A DNA stretch of 64,000 nt, taken from NCBI RefSeq assembly GCF_963678635.1, contig NC_087066.1, forward strand, positions 11,268,517 to 11,332,516. The letters run 5' to 3'. How positions within the stretch are numbered: position 1 is the first letter of the stretch; the number at the start of each line of letters is the position of its first letter. Shown here piece by piece: positions 13,270 through 22,644 of this stretch. The notes beneath the pieces were generated by a model that was not told the DNA's origin, did no database searches, and saw nothing but the letters and a program-made list of their open reading frames with translations. A program made the position numbers and the translations under genes. This DNA is from Symsagittifera roscoffensis (taxonomy: Eukaryota > Xenacoelomorpha > Acoela > Convolutidae).

Positions 13270-13383
13270 TCCCGTGAAACATTTCATATCATGTCCTTCG
13301 AAATTTTAAGGCATGGCCGTTTGGTTTAAGAGGCATTAGCTAACCCGGTGTTGCTCGTCGCTACGCTCCTCGGGAACGCCTCC
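13270..13383 (+). repeat. Inverted repeat arm, left (~115 bp)
   Basis: Pairs with 16866-16984 as an imperfect inverted repeat, about 85% similar by eye. It is more GC-rich than its surroundings and includes the core gctcgtcgctacgct. The inward side ends in cgggaacgcctcc. The two arms bracket the central U and PC4-like genes. A stretch resembling a tRNA A box (tggtttagcgg) occurs in the right arm, but no B box was found. Confidence 0.85.
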
Positions 13384-14557
13384 CCTTCTGTAAATTCAGG
13401 TGAAAAAAAAATTTTTTTTTCAAAATGAAAGAAAACCTCAAACTTTTTCTGTTGTGAAAAAAGAAAAGTAATATTTAAAAAATGTCTTTTAAAATTATCA
13501 ACAAAAAAAACCAGTAAGTTTTCTGGGATCTCGAGCACAGTTCTACTGGTCGTGTTCGAAACTTAAAAAACATTAAAAAACAATTTTTTTTCCTTCATTT
13601 TTAGCTTGAATTATTCGTTCTCAATTTAAATTCAAAGAATGCGGTTTAAAATTTTTAGGAGCTATCTGATAAGTTATTAGGACAAGCGTAGAAATTAAAA
13701 AACATTTATAGCCCAGTCAATGAGAGTAGACGCTTAAAAAGTTGTGATTTTTTGAGAAAACCTGATTTTTGTGTAAATATTTAAAAAAAAATTGGGAAAA
13801 TTTTTTTCTCTCCAAATCCATTGAAACTACTCTCGATCAAATTGCCATGAATTTCTGAGCAGGGTTAAGGGTCATGTTCATTTTTCGAAAAAAAAACATA
13901 AATTTTCATTTTTTCACATTTTTAACAAAAAATTGTCAGTTTTACAACCAAAACATGTATAAATGTAATATAAAGCAGATTTATGGCTTAAAACACTCTC
14001 TGTTACTTTGCGTAAGACCTGGCTAACCCAACCGGGCACAAAGTATGATGAGAGAGAGAGAGAGAGAGAACAGAGAGTATTTGATAAAAAGCCAAATAAA
14101 TATGGTTGGACTACCAACAAGAAAATGTTGGACCCTTCCATATTTATCTTTCTTTTGAGAAGAAAGCAAAATCCTGAAAAGGATATTCCAAATGGGGTTC
14201 ACTACTGAGCAAGTGTATGTATCTCTCTCACTCTCTCTCTCTCTCTTTCTTTCTTTCTCTCATTCTTTCTCAAACAACAATTTTAGCAAAAAAATATTCT
14301 CGATTTAAGATTTTTTTTCTAGTTTTTCAAGTTTTTCTCTAACATTTTGCTGAAAACTTTACGGGGTAAATTTTTTTAGCATTTATTTTAGCATTATTTT
14401 TTAGCAAATCTATTAAGCAAAAAAAAACTGAGACAAAAAATATACACACAGCAATGTTAAAACAGCTTAAAACTCAAATCAAACAAAAATGAAAATATAA
14501 AACCTTGGAATAATATTTGAAACAAAGTAAAGTTTTTTGTTTAAGTTATTAGAACTC
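13384..14557. other. Non-coding, AT-rich stretch with homopolymer tracts
   Basis: Runs of A and T dominate (for example 13398-13420). No credible gene was found. The stretch contains the GA/TC inverted microsatellite listed separately. Confidence 0.5.
14050..14270. repeat. Inverted GA/TC microsatellite pair (foldback)
   Basis: A (GA)n tract at about 14050-14069 faces a (TC)n tract at about 14222-14270, so the two can pair. Between them ataaatatgg and ccatatttat form a further inverted pair. The whole looks like a ~220-bp foldback or MITE-like insertion. Confidence 0.5.
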
Positions 14558-15166
14558 TCAAAACTGTAGTTTTCTCTTTTTTGGCGCATAGCAAGCTGCA
14601 TTTGGAGGGGTACTTTGAATGAGATCTGGGGTCACTAGATCAACTGTCTCCGCACTCGATGAAACCCGAGCATCCGAATAGGAAGTTGATTGTTCTGGAG
14701 TTGAAACTGCTCCCCTAACAAACGACTCGGGAGACATTGCTGTCGGAATATCCCAGTACGCTTCGCGCTCTGCATAATCACGAATACATCCCTCCTGATT
14801 GTCATACAACGACATTGACTCGCAGTCATACGCGAAGAGAATTTTTCTTGGAGACTGCTCGAGCGAGGTTGTGTCGTTTATCTCCGTCTTTTCTAATACC
14901 GGATAGCTCTCATGAATAGTGCAACTCTCTTACATTCGTTTTCGATGCTGTCGAATTAGATTGATGTGATCATGGAGGTAGTTCGGTAGCATGATATGAC
15001 TTTTTGTAGTCCATTCCTCGTTTTGATTCCCGTCGTTTTTTCGGGGAGCTAAGTCATTGAACGGACTTGCTGTAGACGGAGAGACTCTCTCTTTCTGTTG
15101 ATGGATGACTGCAATCAGATCTCTCTTGTATGTTTGGTAGATAATTTTTCTTTCTCGATCAGACAC
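14558..15166 (-). pseudogene. P1 U gene: conserved unknown protein with C-terminal nuclear signal
   Basis: Two open stretches (15166-14930 and 14815-14558) plus the interval between them match, in order, the P2 gene at 37049-37686. Shared blocks include RERKIIYQTYKRDLIAV with EEWTTKSHIMLP in the first part, RKILFAYDCE in the second, and a C-terminal APKKRKL, which in P2 is APKKKRKL, a classic monopartite nuclear localisation signal. A stop at about 14930 and a frame change separate the parts, and no ATG precedes the first block in frame, so the copy is broken or has an unrecognised intron or upstream exon. It is divergent from the PC4-like gene, as in P2. Function unknown; probably a nuclear protein. 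Confidence 0.6.
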
Positions 15167-15806
15167 TGAGATTGTTTATAAAGGACTAGTCATGGCTTGA
15201 AGAGGTTTAAAGTTTTGTTGAAATAAAATGACTGAACTACCGAAATGAAATTGAGAGAATGAAAAGTATGAAAAGTTTATTAATGAGAATGAGATCAAGA
15301 CAGGGGTGGCATGGTTCAATTAGGTCAAAGCTAATATTTTTTAGGCGAGGCTATCAAATTTTATTCATTCTTTTACGCATGACGCCTGAGGTCATGTTAG
15401 GAATGAATGTGAAAACCCGATTTTTTAGATTTATGTGATAGCTTTATTATAGTGGCTACAAGCGAAAGCACTCAAAATCAAGTTTGCCAGACATTCTTTG
15501 TCATGCTGTTAGAAATTCATTACCATGATTCATAGCAGTCATTAAAATAACCGTCACAATAAAAAACACTAGAAGGTTTTTAGAGTATAGCCGGGGGAAA
15601 AAGTAACTAAATACCCAGATAAAAATAGGTTTATCGTTAAAGAAATTTTATCCTTGGTGATTGAGTTTTATCAATATGGCTTAGGGTGCTCGTAAAAATT
15701 ATCACCTAAATTTTTACTTTGGGAGAGCATGACCTGTCTCGTATACTGTGATCAGTCATTCTTCAACGTTCCACACTAAAAACCAGTTGGTTGTTAATCA
15801 TTTATA
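15167..15806. promoter_or_regulatory. Divergent intergenic region, P1 U gene / PC4-like gene
   Basis: About 640 bp between two genes read away from each other; the same pair is divergent in P2, so a shared bidirectional promoter is likely. No specific site was identified. Confidence 0.35.
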
Positions 15807-16809
15807 ATGTACGCTTCTCTTGAAACGGATGTTGACTATTTCGATGATTTTAGGGATATATTTTCGAATGATAAACATTTAGTTAGAGTCGGTGCAAAAC
15901 ATTCGCACAGACCGGTACTTACATAACTATCAAATTGTACAAAAAAGACGAAGAGGGAACTTTCAAGTATCGACAAGGAATAATTTTGTCAACTGGTGAT
16001 TTTGAGTCCCTGGCTGACAATTATACAAAAATCAAAAGATTGACAAAAGCAAAAAACTGCGACGTGACTGAAAAATTTAGAACAAAGCGAAACAAATCTG
16101 AAAAATTTTCATGCTCTGAAAAGGAATGCGAAAGTGAAAACGATGATAACTGTCGGGCTGTGTAATATTATCAACTCGTTATTCTATTGAAACTTCAAAG
16201 CAATGGTTGAAGCAATGTATGAGCAATCCCCTGATTATTTCAAACAGTTCCGTAAAAATTACAATTTTTTCATCCTGAATCATGAACCAAAACTTTTCAG
16301 GCTTCGCTTCAAAAGCAAATTTTGCGGTATCCTCCCATTCGAATAAATTAGATTTTGCAATCATTCTATTGACAACAAAAAACATTAGCATGTACTGGTC
16401 GAATTCACAAAAGAGTCTACCGATTTACTTAACAAGATGACTTCAAAAGCTCTTTACATTCAAATATTTAATTTTGGGTTGATCCACTTATGAATTGTCT
16501 GGCCCTCTCATAGAAAAACTGAAAATAGCTGTCAATTATAACTCCATCAACAACCTAGATGTTAGTGGTGTTCCAGTTCTCAGACGATTTCCTCAAGTTT
16601 GCTTCGGCTCGCAGACTAAATCTGTTCAAACTCAAACTGACCTGAGTACTAACGTAACAATTGAACGCTTCACTAATATTTTGAATGGTTAAAATGCTGC
16701 TGAGTTTTCTAGAATAATTGACATAATTTTAGGTGGGTATGGTTGTATGGAAATTGATTCAAACACTTTGTTTGTGAAATTTATCATGTAGAAGAAATTC
16801 AAGTTTTAA
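15807..16809 (+). pseudogene. P1 PC4-like (single-strand DNA-binding fold) gene, broken
   Basis: Homologous along its length to the P2 gene at 35422-36573 but with several stops and frame changes. The first part reads ...LVRVGAK and, after a frame change, YITIKLYKKDEEGTFKYRQG followed by IILSTGDFESL. This fits the pattern of the PC4/p15 coactivator C-terminal domain (beta strands, acidic-glycine turn, then G-I-x-L-x-x-x-x-(W/F)-x-x-L). Further on are a DYFKQF block (about 16230), an LIEKLKIAV block (about 16510) and a C-terminal LFVKF block, all matched in P2. Family reading is inference by eye; homology between P1 and P2 is clear. P1 PC4 lies between the ~115-bp inverted repeat arms. Confidence 0.6.
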
Positions 16810-16865
16810 ATATTGGTTTTCTTTCACTCTCTTGTATATCAATAAAAAATGTAACTACACAAGCA

Positions 16866-16984
16866 GGAGGCGTTCCCGAGAAGCGTAGCGACGAGCAACG
16901 TCGGGTTAGCTATTGCCCGCTAAACCAAATGGCCATGCCTTAATATTTCGAAGGACTTGATATGAAACGTTTCGCGGTTCACTT
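16866..16984 (-). repeat. Inverted repeat arm, right (~115 bp)
   Basis: Reverse-complement partner of 13270-13383. It lies between the end of the PC4-like gene and the end of the protease gene, close to one breakpoint of the structural-block inversion that separates P1 from P2. Confidence 0.85.
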
Positions 16985-17051
16985 AAACTTGTAGAAAAAG
17001 AAAATCTGTTGTTGATAAGAATGAATTTTACAAAAACATCAATAAAAAAGT

Positions 17052-17489
17052 TTAGAATAACATATGTTTAGCAAATCTTATCAAATCATGATCATTAAGT
17101 TTGAAACCTATTGGAAATCTATTTGTAATTATAACACGAGCAACATAAATACAATAAAGTCCGCATAACACTGAATCAGCTGATTGTTTTGGTTTTTCCA
17201 TCAGTAGTGTTTTTCCCTCGTAGATTGTACGTCGCATATTCTTGTACACGAGGGGATAATCATATAATCTTTTACCTAGAGGGTCTGCAAAGAATATCTG
17301 TCCGCCAGCTTGAGCAAAAAGCAACCAGTGGGTTCCAGGTTGATCCGATGGTGACGCATTCATAATTGTGAACGTATTATCGTTTTTCAGTACTGAAGAG
17401 CATGGAAAATCTGCCGGAAAAATACCTCTAAAGCGATATTTCAAATGTTTAAAACTGTGAAAAAGTTCCGTTTTTTGAAGATTATTCAT
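17052..17489 (-). CDS. P1 adenain-like cysteine protease (intact ORF)
   Basis: Maturation protease of the Polinton/adenovirus type (peptidase family C5), expected to cleave capsid precursors. The 145-residue ORF is intact. Catalytic residues are visible: His54 in PGTHW, Asp69 in FADPLG, Cys109 in LCGLYC, and Gln102 seven residues before the Cys, the position of the oxyanion Gln in adenain. The ATG at 17489 follows the end of the major capsid remnant by a few bases, as in P2, where only 2 bp separate them. P2 has lost the His. The gene is last in the structural cluster. Confidence 0.93.
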   Translation of the reverse strand: MNNLQKTELFHSFKHLKYRFRGIFPADFPCSSVLKNDNTFTIMNASPSDQPGTHWLLFAQAGGQIFFADPLGKRLYDYPLVYKNMRRTIYEGKTLLMEKPKQSADSVLCGLYCIYVARVIITNRFPIGFKLNDHDLIRFAKHMLF

Positions 17490-17496
17490 GTCTAGC

Positions 17497-17885
17497 TTAG
17501 GTCATAAGAGTGTTTTTGGCAATTTTTCTATCTGAACGCACATAAACTGTTGATGCACGCTCTCCCATAAATAATAACTCGACGTTATTAGCGAGACCTG
17601 CGTCAAATTTGAGTTCGACCGAAATAGTGCAATTTGTCAATTCAGGATGAATGAAATCGCGCAAAGCCTTCTGAGTAGACGTGAGATCCAAAGCCATAAT
17701 ATAATGATTATCATAATTAGCGAGACTGATTCCATGACTAGTGTTCAAAACAAAAGCAAGAGCCTCAAGCGTATTGTAATAAATTCTGTTTTTTTCTGAC
17801 GTTGAGATGGGAGTTCCGCCAATGGGTAGGCCGTTTCTGTACACAATGATCTCAATCAACCCAAACATCTGGTAATGAAAAGGGT
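17497..17885 (-). pseudogene. P1 major capsid protein, C-terminal remnant
   Basis: About 130 codons match the end of the P2 major capsid protein (P2 29450-29850): shared blocks include RNGLPI, STPIST-type, DLTSTQ and FIHPELTNC / DFLHPELTNC, then SDRK near the end. The N-terminal two thirds is missing; the reading runs straight into minor-capsid sequence at the deletion junction. The protein would be the double jelly-roll capsid subunit; here it cannot be made. Confidence 0.88.
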
Positions 17886-17945
17886 TGTCCAGGTAAATAA
17901 AAGGGTAATGAAAAGGATTGTCCAGGTAATGTCCTGGTAAATAAA
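17871..17945. repeat. Short tandem duplication at the P1 capsid deletion junction
   Basis: A ~26-bp unit (ggtaatgaaaaggRttgtcc and following aggtaa) occurs at 17871-17896 and 17904-17929, period 33 bp, with a partial third copy at 17934-17945. It sits exactly where minor-capsid sequence meets major-capsid sequence, as expected of end-joining repair with templated insertion. Confidence 0.85.
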
Positions 17946-18556
17946 CATAAGCTGAGTACCAGCACATACATCAAAAGGATAGTCAGCAACAAGATCTTGG
18001 GTAGTGAATGTGCTATGTTTCGAGCTTCCTTGTTTGTAACCTATATGATAACCAGTTCCATCTCTGACGCCTTTGAATCCAAGTAGACTAGGAATTTGCG
18101 GGCTTGAAAAAGTTATACCTTCCCAATAATGCAGCCATAATGAAAGATATTTGGTTATTGGATCTATTACGTAATCCAATTTCTCTAATTCTGTCTTTCG
18201 GCGAATCTCATCCAGTATTTGTTCAACGCTCGTATACTCTCCTTTTGTTAGTTTCGCTGTTTCTCCAAGGTAAAGCCTGGAGATCTTGTCTTTCTCAACT
18301 TTCATGCTTGCTATAACCCAATCTTTTTTGTAGACACAATGTTGTTGTCAGTTACGTTGTTTATCTGAGTGGGGAAGGTAATTTCTGTAACTGCTACTCG
18401 CCATTCACCTTGCAAATTTATTTCTTCACTCAGGAGATTTTTAAAGTTGGCCAGAGTGTTAGCTTTAAAAACGTTCATTGATGCCGATGAAACTAGGGTA
18501 ATTGTGAAGGAAGGGGGAACGTTGTGGGTGAAAAGGCTGGAAATGCCCTCATTCAT
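17935..18556 (-). pseudogene. P1 minor capsid (penton-like) protein, truncated and frameshifted
   Basis: Aligned with P2 31541-32071. Shared features are SSASMNVF...NTLANF (P2 STASMDYF...NTLASF), EWRVAVTEITFPT, GEYTSVEQ and SSPQIPSLLGF. One frameshift lies near 18340 in an A run. The C-terminal ~90 residues seen in P2 are gone, cut off by the deletion. In Polintons the gene beside the integrase encodes the single jelly-roll vertex protein; I assign that role by position and by homology between the two copies. The ATG at 18556 is 7 bp after the integrase stop. Confidence 0.82.
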
Positions 18557-18562
18557 GATCGC

Positions 18563-19780
18563 TTACGATTTCTCCTTCTCCAGTACGCGAATTAGTTCAG
18601 ACTCGTAAAATTTTCCCTCAATCGGTTCTCTGTTAGAATCAATCAAAATGTATGTTGGGGGATTTCGTGTTGGTATGTCAAAAACTTGAAACACTTCATC
18701 GGTGAACGATTGTTTGTAACCCTTGCGAAAAGGTATGTCTACTTTGGCAAGTCTAACATAATCACCAACATAAAGCTTTGGACGTCGACCTAATTTCAAT
18801 GACTGTTCTGCTTTTAATGAAATCAGGCGAGGAACATCTTTTTTAGTTACTTTATTTGGTGCAAGATTTGTGACACGATTTGTTCTCGAATTAATTGCAT
18901 TGACAAAATCTTGCAATTTGTCAATGTATGAGTAAGTCCATTTATCCTCCAAGTACTTATAAATAAGATTTTTCAAGGAACGGATATTTCTCTCAGCGAA
19001 TGCAGACTTTTTCTCGCTCTCTGTGCTATATGTGTTTATGCCTTTCTTTTTACATAATGCTTCGAAGGACCCTTTAAACTCTGTGCCCTTGTCCACCCAT
19101 ACTTTTTTCGGTTGTTTTATCGTCATCATAAGTTTGAACGCTTCTGCTGTTGTAGTAGCATACTTTGATTTCAAGGGTTGCACTCTGAGATAGCGGGACA
19201 TGCAGTCAACTGCAACAAGCAGATACTTAACATCATGGTTGTACTGGGCATGTTTATCAACAAAGGCCAGATCCAATGACCAGATTTTGTCAATATCGTA
19301 AATTATGACCTTGAGTCGCGGCGTTTTTCGGATCACAGTTCGATATTTTGTGTAAGCAGGTTCAGTATGAAGGAAATGTTTAACTTTCTTTCGCGACAAA
19401 TTGGTTGCTTTTATCAAGTTGTTCACACTACCAAATAATGCAGGACCTTTGTCACTGTATTTAGTTTTCAACAATTTTTCTTCAATCTTGGTAACTTCTC
19501 CATTGTTTTGTTTTCGCCTTCGTTTTTTCTGACGTTGGAGAATCTGAATCAATATAGGGCGTTCCGTACGAGTCAGAGTCTTCTTCTGACTCTTTTTCAC
19601 GTTTTTGGTTTCGGGTTTTTCTATTGTCGCTAAGGCTTTTTCTTTTTTGTTTTCTACTTCTCTTAAGGTTTGAACTACTTCTTCCCTGCCAAGCGGGAGA
19701 TGTTGCGCGTGTTCTTGAGGACCCGGGTTCTCGTTTCTCTTGAGCATTAAAAGACGCTGACTGAACCGCGTGTTTGGCAT
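18563..19780 (-). CDS. int: P1 Polinton integrase (intact, 405 aa)
   Basis: Retroviral-type DDE integrase that inserts the element. The N-terminal ~100 residues are very basic (for example KKRRRK at 85-90). A small helical domain follows (about 110-160: GPALFGSVNNL...SRKKVKHFL). The catalytic core has Asp170 (IWSLDLA), Asp230 (KVWVDKGTEF) and Glu263 (FAERNIRSLK). The C-terminal SH3-like domain has YVGDYVRLAK...FRKGYKQSF...DEVFQV. Start MPN is shared with P2. The frame is open along its whole length, unlike most neighbours, so this is either the least damaged gene or one under recent selection. It lies between W and minor capsid in both elements. Confidence 0.96.
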   Translation of the reverse strand: MPNTRFSQRLLMLKRNENPGPQEHAQHLPLGREEVVQTLREVENKKEKALATIEKPETKNVKKSQKKTLTRTERPILIQILQRQKKRRRKQNNGEVTKIEEKLLKTKYSDKGPALFGSVNNLIKATNLSRKKVKHFLHTEPAYTKYRTVIRKTPRLKVIIYDIDKIWSLDLAFVDKHAQYNHDVKYLLVAVDCMSRYLRVQPLKSKYATTTAEAFKLMMTIKQPKKVWVDKGTEFKGSFEALCKKKGINTYSTESEKKSAFAERNIRSLKNLIYKYLEDKWTYSYIDKLQDFVNAINSRTNRVTNLAPNKVTKKDVPRLISLKAEQSLKLGRRPKLYVGDYVRLAKVDIPFRKGYKQSFTDEVFQVFDIPTRNPPTYILIDSNREPIEGKFYESELIRVLEKEKS

Positions 19781-19897
19781 TTCGATTTATTACCAGCTTT
19801 TCATTCAACTTGAGAGCAGTTAAACTGATAATAAACGCCGGATTATGTAGTTTTTTGTTTATTGTTGTATGTCGTATAAAAATACTGCAGGTTTAAG

Positions 19898-20341
19898 TCA
19901 TGTTGGTACTTTATCCACATATATCACCTCATTGTCATGGTTTATGGTTACCCTTTCTGATTTTTTTATGATTTCAAGTATGGTTTTTGCTCTAATATAT
20001 TTTTTTCCCTCTAAAACCTGTAACTGTCCCAAAATACTTTCGGTATGACTATCGTTTTTCCCTTCTAATATTTCATCTTTATCACGTTGGACCTTTACTT
20101 CTTCATCGTCCGTTAACAGTTCAAGCTGATCTTGTTGGGGCTCAGCAGCATTTTCCGTAATTGTTTCCTTCGTTGCAGTAGTTTTACTAGTTTGAGGAGG
20201 TAATTGGGGCCTAAGCCGGTTAAGATAGGATAGTTGAGCGTTTTTATGTTTAATATTATTATCGTGAAGAAAACGTGCAGCATGTGGCTGCTCTTTAACA
20301 TATAAGTGTTTCGGAATTAGAATGAATTCTTCAGCAGTCAT
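19898..20341 (-). CDS. P1 W: conserved Polinton protein of unknown function
   Basis: Starts MTAEEFILIPKHLY; this N-terminal signature (EEFILIPK) is also in P2 and, from memory, common in Polintons just upstream of the integrase. 147 residues. Middle part is basic and polar (KHKNAQLSYLNRLRP, matched in P2 by SSQLNYIQRFRER), then an acidic stretch, then a C-terminal domain with hydrophobic spacing (EIIKKSERVTI). The frame continues upstream without a stop into the GNV gene in both elements. Role unknown; no enzyme motif. Confidence 0.65.
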   Translation of the reverse strand: MTAEEFILIPKHLYVKEQPHAARFLHDNNIKHKNAQLSYLNRLRPQLPPQTSKTTATKETITENAAEPQQDQLELLTDDEEVKVQRDKDEILEGKNDSHTESILGQLQVLEGKKYIRAKTILEIIKKSERVTINHDNEVIYVDKVPT

Positions 20342-20613
20342 GATTAAGTTGTGAGGTCCTTGTAACAAAAATAAAGTTTGCCGCACTAAATGAAAACCTT
20401 TTTTACTCAAAATAATCGCACTTTTTTTGACAACACTGGTTTTTAGAGTGATTAACTATTTGTATGCTGTCTCGAATTGTTCGATATTTGCGATTTTAAC
20501 GGGTACGTTTCCATTGACTACTTGAGCAAACATTCACAAATCAGTGTTATGATCTCGCGGTTTGAAGTTTTTCTAATTAATCGTCTTAATTGGTTAGGTG
20601 TCAGTTGTACCAT
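20342..20613 (-). pseudogene. P1 GNV: small conserved virion-associated protein, broken
   Basis: From the ATG at 20613, which overlaps the ATPase end, the sequence reads MVQLTPNQLRRL and TSNREIITLICECLL; after a frame change it continues VVNGNVPVK. P2 has matching ADSNFIRFLCDCC and NVFLGHVP. The pattern (x-LCEC-x-NVL-x-GNVP) is one I recognise from small basic proteins encoded by many Polintons. The copy has a frameshift near 20520 and a TAA near 20455. Function unknown; likely a structural accessory protein. Confidence 0.6.
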
Positions 20614-21290
20614 ACTCTGCAGTATAGATACGTTTTTCTTTTTCATTTATGATTGGAGTAACTTCTACTTTAGATAAGGGTAAATAAAAAACTGTTGGCT
20701 CAGGCCCTATGATATTTGAACAATATCTCGAACAATCTGATGTGCGGGAGTCCAAGTCGATTAGAAGATGTCCAAAAGAGTCTCGGGTAGCTAATTCGTA
20801 ACAACTTCTCATAAAACTTTGATACATTCAATTGTCTTCCTAAAAGATCTAGTTGCTGAACGTCACGAGGCGATTTGAACAGAATGATATGTGAAGTATT
20901 CAATCGTACGCGACCATCGACTTTGTTGAAAGAAGTTATGCTTAACATATATTACATTTATCCCTCTAAGTCTACCCGCTGTCGCTAATCTAACAAATTC
21001 CTTGTCATTATAGATGTCTTCACATGAATCATCGAAAACTAGAAGAACATTTTCTAAAATTCTTAAAGTTTCGAATCCGTTGAATTTCATGAACTTCACA
21101 TTTACTTCTTGAGAAGACACTTTTTCTGAGAATGCAGGTTGTATCTCTTTTTAAAGATATATAACGGTTCCAAGTTTAGGGTAAAAAGTATTTACCATCA
21201 AAATTTTGAAAATTAACTCAGTTTTCCCGGATCCTGAGGGTCCCACTATCGCCATGAGAACTCTTGTCGATGTATCAATCACTTTATTCA
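20594..21290 (-). pseudogene. P1 genome-packaging ATPase, frameshifted
   Basis: FtsK/HerA-type packaging ATPase (A32-like) of Polintons, which pumps DNA into capsids. Walker A is GPSGSGKT (about 21240) and Walker B NVLLVFDDS (about 21050), followed by the family signatures ATAGRLRGINVIYVKH, ILFKSPRDV and HLLIDL. The ATG at 21290 overlaps the stop of the membrane-protein gene in an ATGA arrangement. At least three frameshifts (about 21150, 20945 and 20830) split it, so the enzyme is dead. No ATPase was found in P2. Confidence 0.92.
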
Positions 21291-21572
21291 TATCCTCGGA
21301 TTTGGTAATACATAACCAACCAAGCCGGATAAAATCGAAAACCAAACTGAAGTTTCTTCGCAACTTAATTTAGTGACAGAAAGTTTGAGAATGCAGAAAG
21401 TTATTAAAATTAGAATTACTACCATTTGCGCAACAAAAACTACTTCAGACCTTGGCAAAGTTGCATTGTTACAAAACTTCCATGATTTTTTTTCACTGTT
21501 TGTCTCGTTATAAACAAACTCTGTTAATAATGTCGCGTCAGATTCATCTACTGCTGTTGCTGTTTCTGACAT
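21288..21572 (-). CDS. P1 small single-pass membrane protein (94 aa)
   Basis: An intact 94-residue frame. Residues 1-43 are polar and acidic with potential N-glycosylation sites (NET, NAT); residues 44-64 form one transmembrane helix (VVFVAQMVVILILITFCIL); the C-terminus ends WFSILSGLVGYVLPNPRI. I recognise a similar SxLSSxxGYxLPxP ending from small membrane proteins that precede the ATPase in other Polintons. It overlaps the ATPase start by ATGA. It may be a virion membrane or exit protein. Absent from P2 (deleted). Confidence 0.65.
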   Translation of the reverse strand: MSETATAVDESDATLLTEFVYNETNSEKKSWKFCNNATLPRSEVVFVAQMVVILILITFCILKLSVTKLSCEETSVWFSILSGLVGYVLPNPRI

Positions 21573-21660
21573 TTGAGATCTGATTTTTTTCTACAGACTT
21601 CGTTAGACTTTTTCTCACTGCAAATGAAGCTTGTAAAAAAAACAATAAATTGAATTAGTA

Positions 21661-22159
21661 TTATGAACAGTACAAAATTTCATAACGTGTGAAGTCTCTA
21701 TAATTTATGTCAAGCATTTCTAGAACAAAGTTTGCTGGGACTTTTGCAGTTTTTTCATAGTACATTATTTTCTTCACAGTATCCTCTTTCACTATCCTCT
21801 TAATCTCATCTGGCAATTCACTGCTGTTTAGATCCATCTGAATTCCTGGTTGACGTTTGGGCACAAAGACTAGTTCGGGAAGATATACTCCTCGCTTGCT
21901 GGCTAACATTTCTGATAAACTTGAATCTCTGGAAGTATACAAATTGATCAATAACTGGAAAAAATCTCTTTAAGGCAGACAACTCTTCTTCGGAAATTAT
22001 TATTTGCTCCTTCCTCTGAACAATTTGGCTGCTACAATCAATACGCTCTATTCTGATTAATGAAATTCTAATATCACCCTCTGGAGTCATCCACGCACAA
22101 AGCATTGATTTTGGTGATAGGTATGTCTCCACTTTCGCTGATCTCTCGCTGTCGTTCAT
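21661..22159 (-). pseudogene. P1 Z: conserved unknown protein, one frameshift
   Basis: The ATG at 22159 lies in AAATGAAC, overlapping the end of Y2 by ~85 bp; P2 uses the same overlap. The N-terminal part (WMTPEGDIRISLIRI...ALKRFFPVIDQF) matches P2 up to FTVLDYF. After a frameshift near 21940 the frame continues with SEMLASKRGVYLPELVFVP to the stop at 21661; this second half is missing in P2. No recognisable domain; the first ~75 residues look like a beta-rich fold. Confidence 0.6.
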
Positions 22160-22644
22160 TTTTCAACCAATCATAAAAAACCTTGCTTTTCTTCAGGGCA
22201 CAATGATTTCTGGAGTTGTAATGAGGTATATGTCTATTGCAACTTGGATAGTTTTTGAAAAATAAGTTTTCAACCCGAGGACAGTCCAAATCATCTAGGT
22301 TTTCAACCTTTGGGTCCAAGTACTTGGCCAAAAATTCTGTCTTTTCTTTTCCTTTAGCGTAAAAAACGACACGGAATTTCTCAACACACAAGTCTGAAGT
22401 ATTTGATTCAAATTTATGTAAAGGTAATCACCGTTTTCTCAATGGAGACCTTGTAAATCAATTGTTAACCAGTTGTAAGCTTTTTGTTCAAGCTTTGGTA
22501 GTATATTGAAATTCACTGGAAGTAAAAAAAAATAAGTCGATCGCTGTAGTCTGAAATTGTTATTGCTAGTTCTTTAACCACAAAGTCGTTTTTCTTTTAA
22601 CGAAAGCCTTCCACGTCAAGCACAACTGATCTCTCGCCTAGCAT
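22074..22644 (-). pseudogene. P1 Y2: conserved Polinton protein with possible RNase-H-like fold, broken
   Basis: The ATG at 22644 overlaps the Y1 stop (gaATGCtag). The start has VVLDVEGF, matched by LIILDFEGF in P2: a D-x-E motif after a beta strand, as in the first motif of RNase-H-fold exonucleases. Later blocks match P2: FYAKGKEK, DDLDCPRVENL, then a Cys/His cluster ending HCALKKSKVFYDWL. In-frame stops occur after EGFR and where P2 has Trp in HGLRW. An exonuclease or nucleic-acid-binding role is a guess from the motif order; the family itself is common in Polintons as I recall it. Confidence 0.6.

Noticed and set aside
13270-16984. A 3.7-kb DNA transposon with ~115-bp terminal inverted repeats inserted in P1
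   Set aside because: The enclosed U and PC4-like genes are native Polinton genes present in the same relative arrangement in P2, so the interior is not foreign.
16866-16984. tRNA gene in the inverted repeat arm
   Set aside because: An A-box-like tggtttagcgg occurs, but there is no B box and no cloverleaf could be drawn.
21288-21572. Membrane fusion protein (fusogen) in P1
   Set aside because: The only clear membrane protein is 94 residues with a single helix and a very short ectodomain; no large glycoprotein with signal peptide and fusion loops was found in either element.
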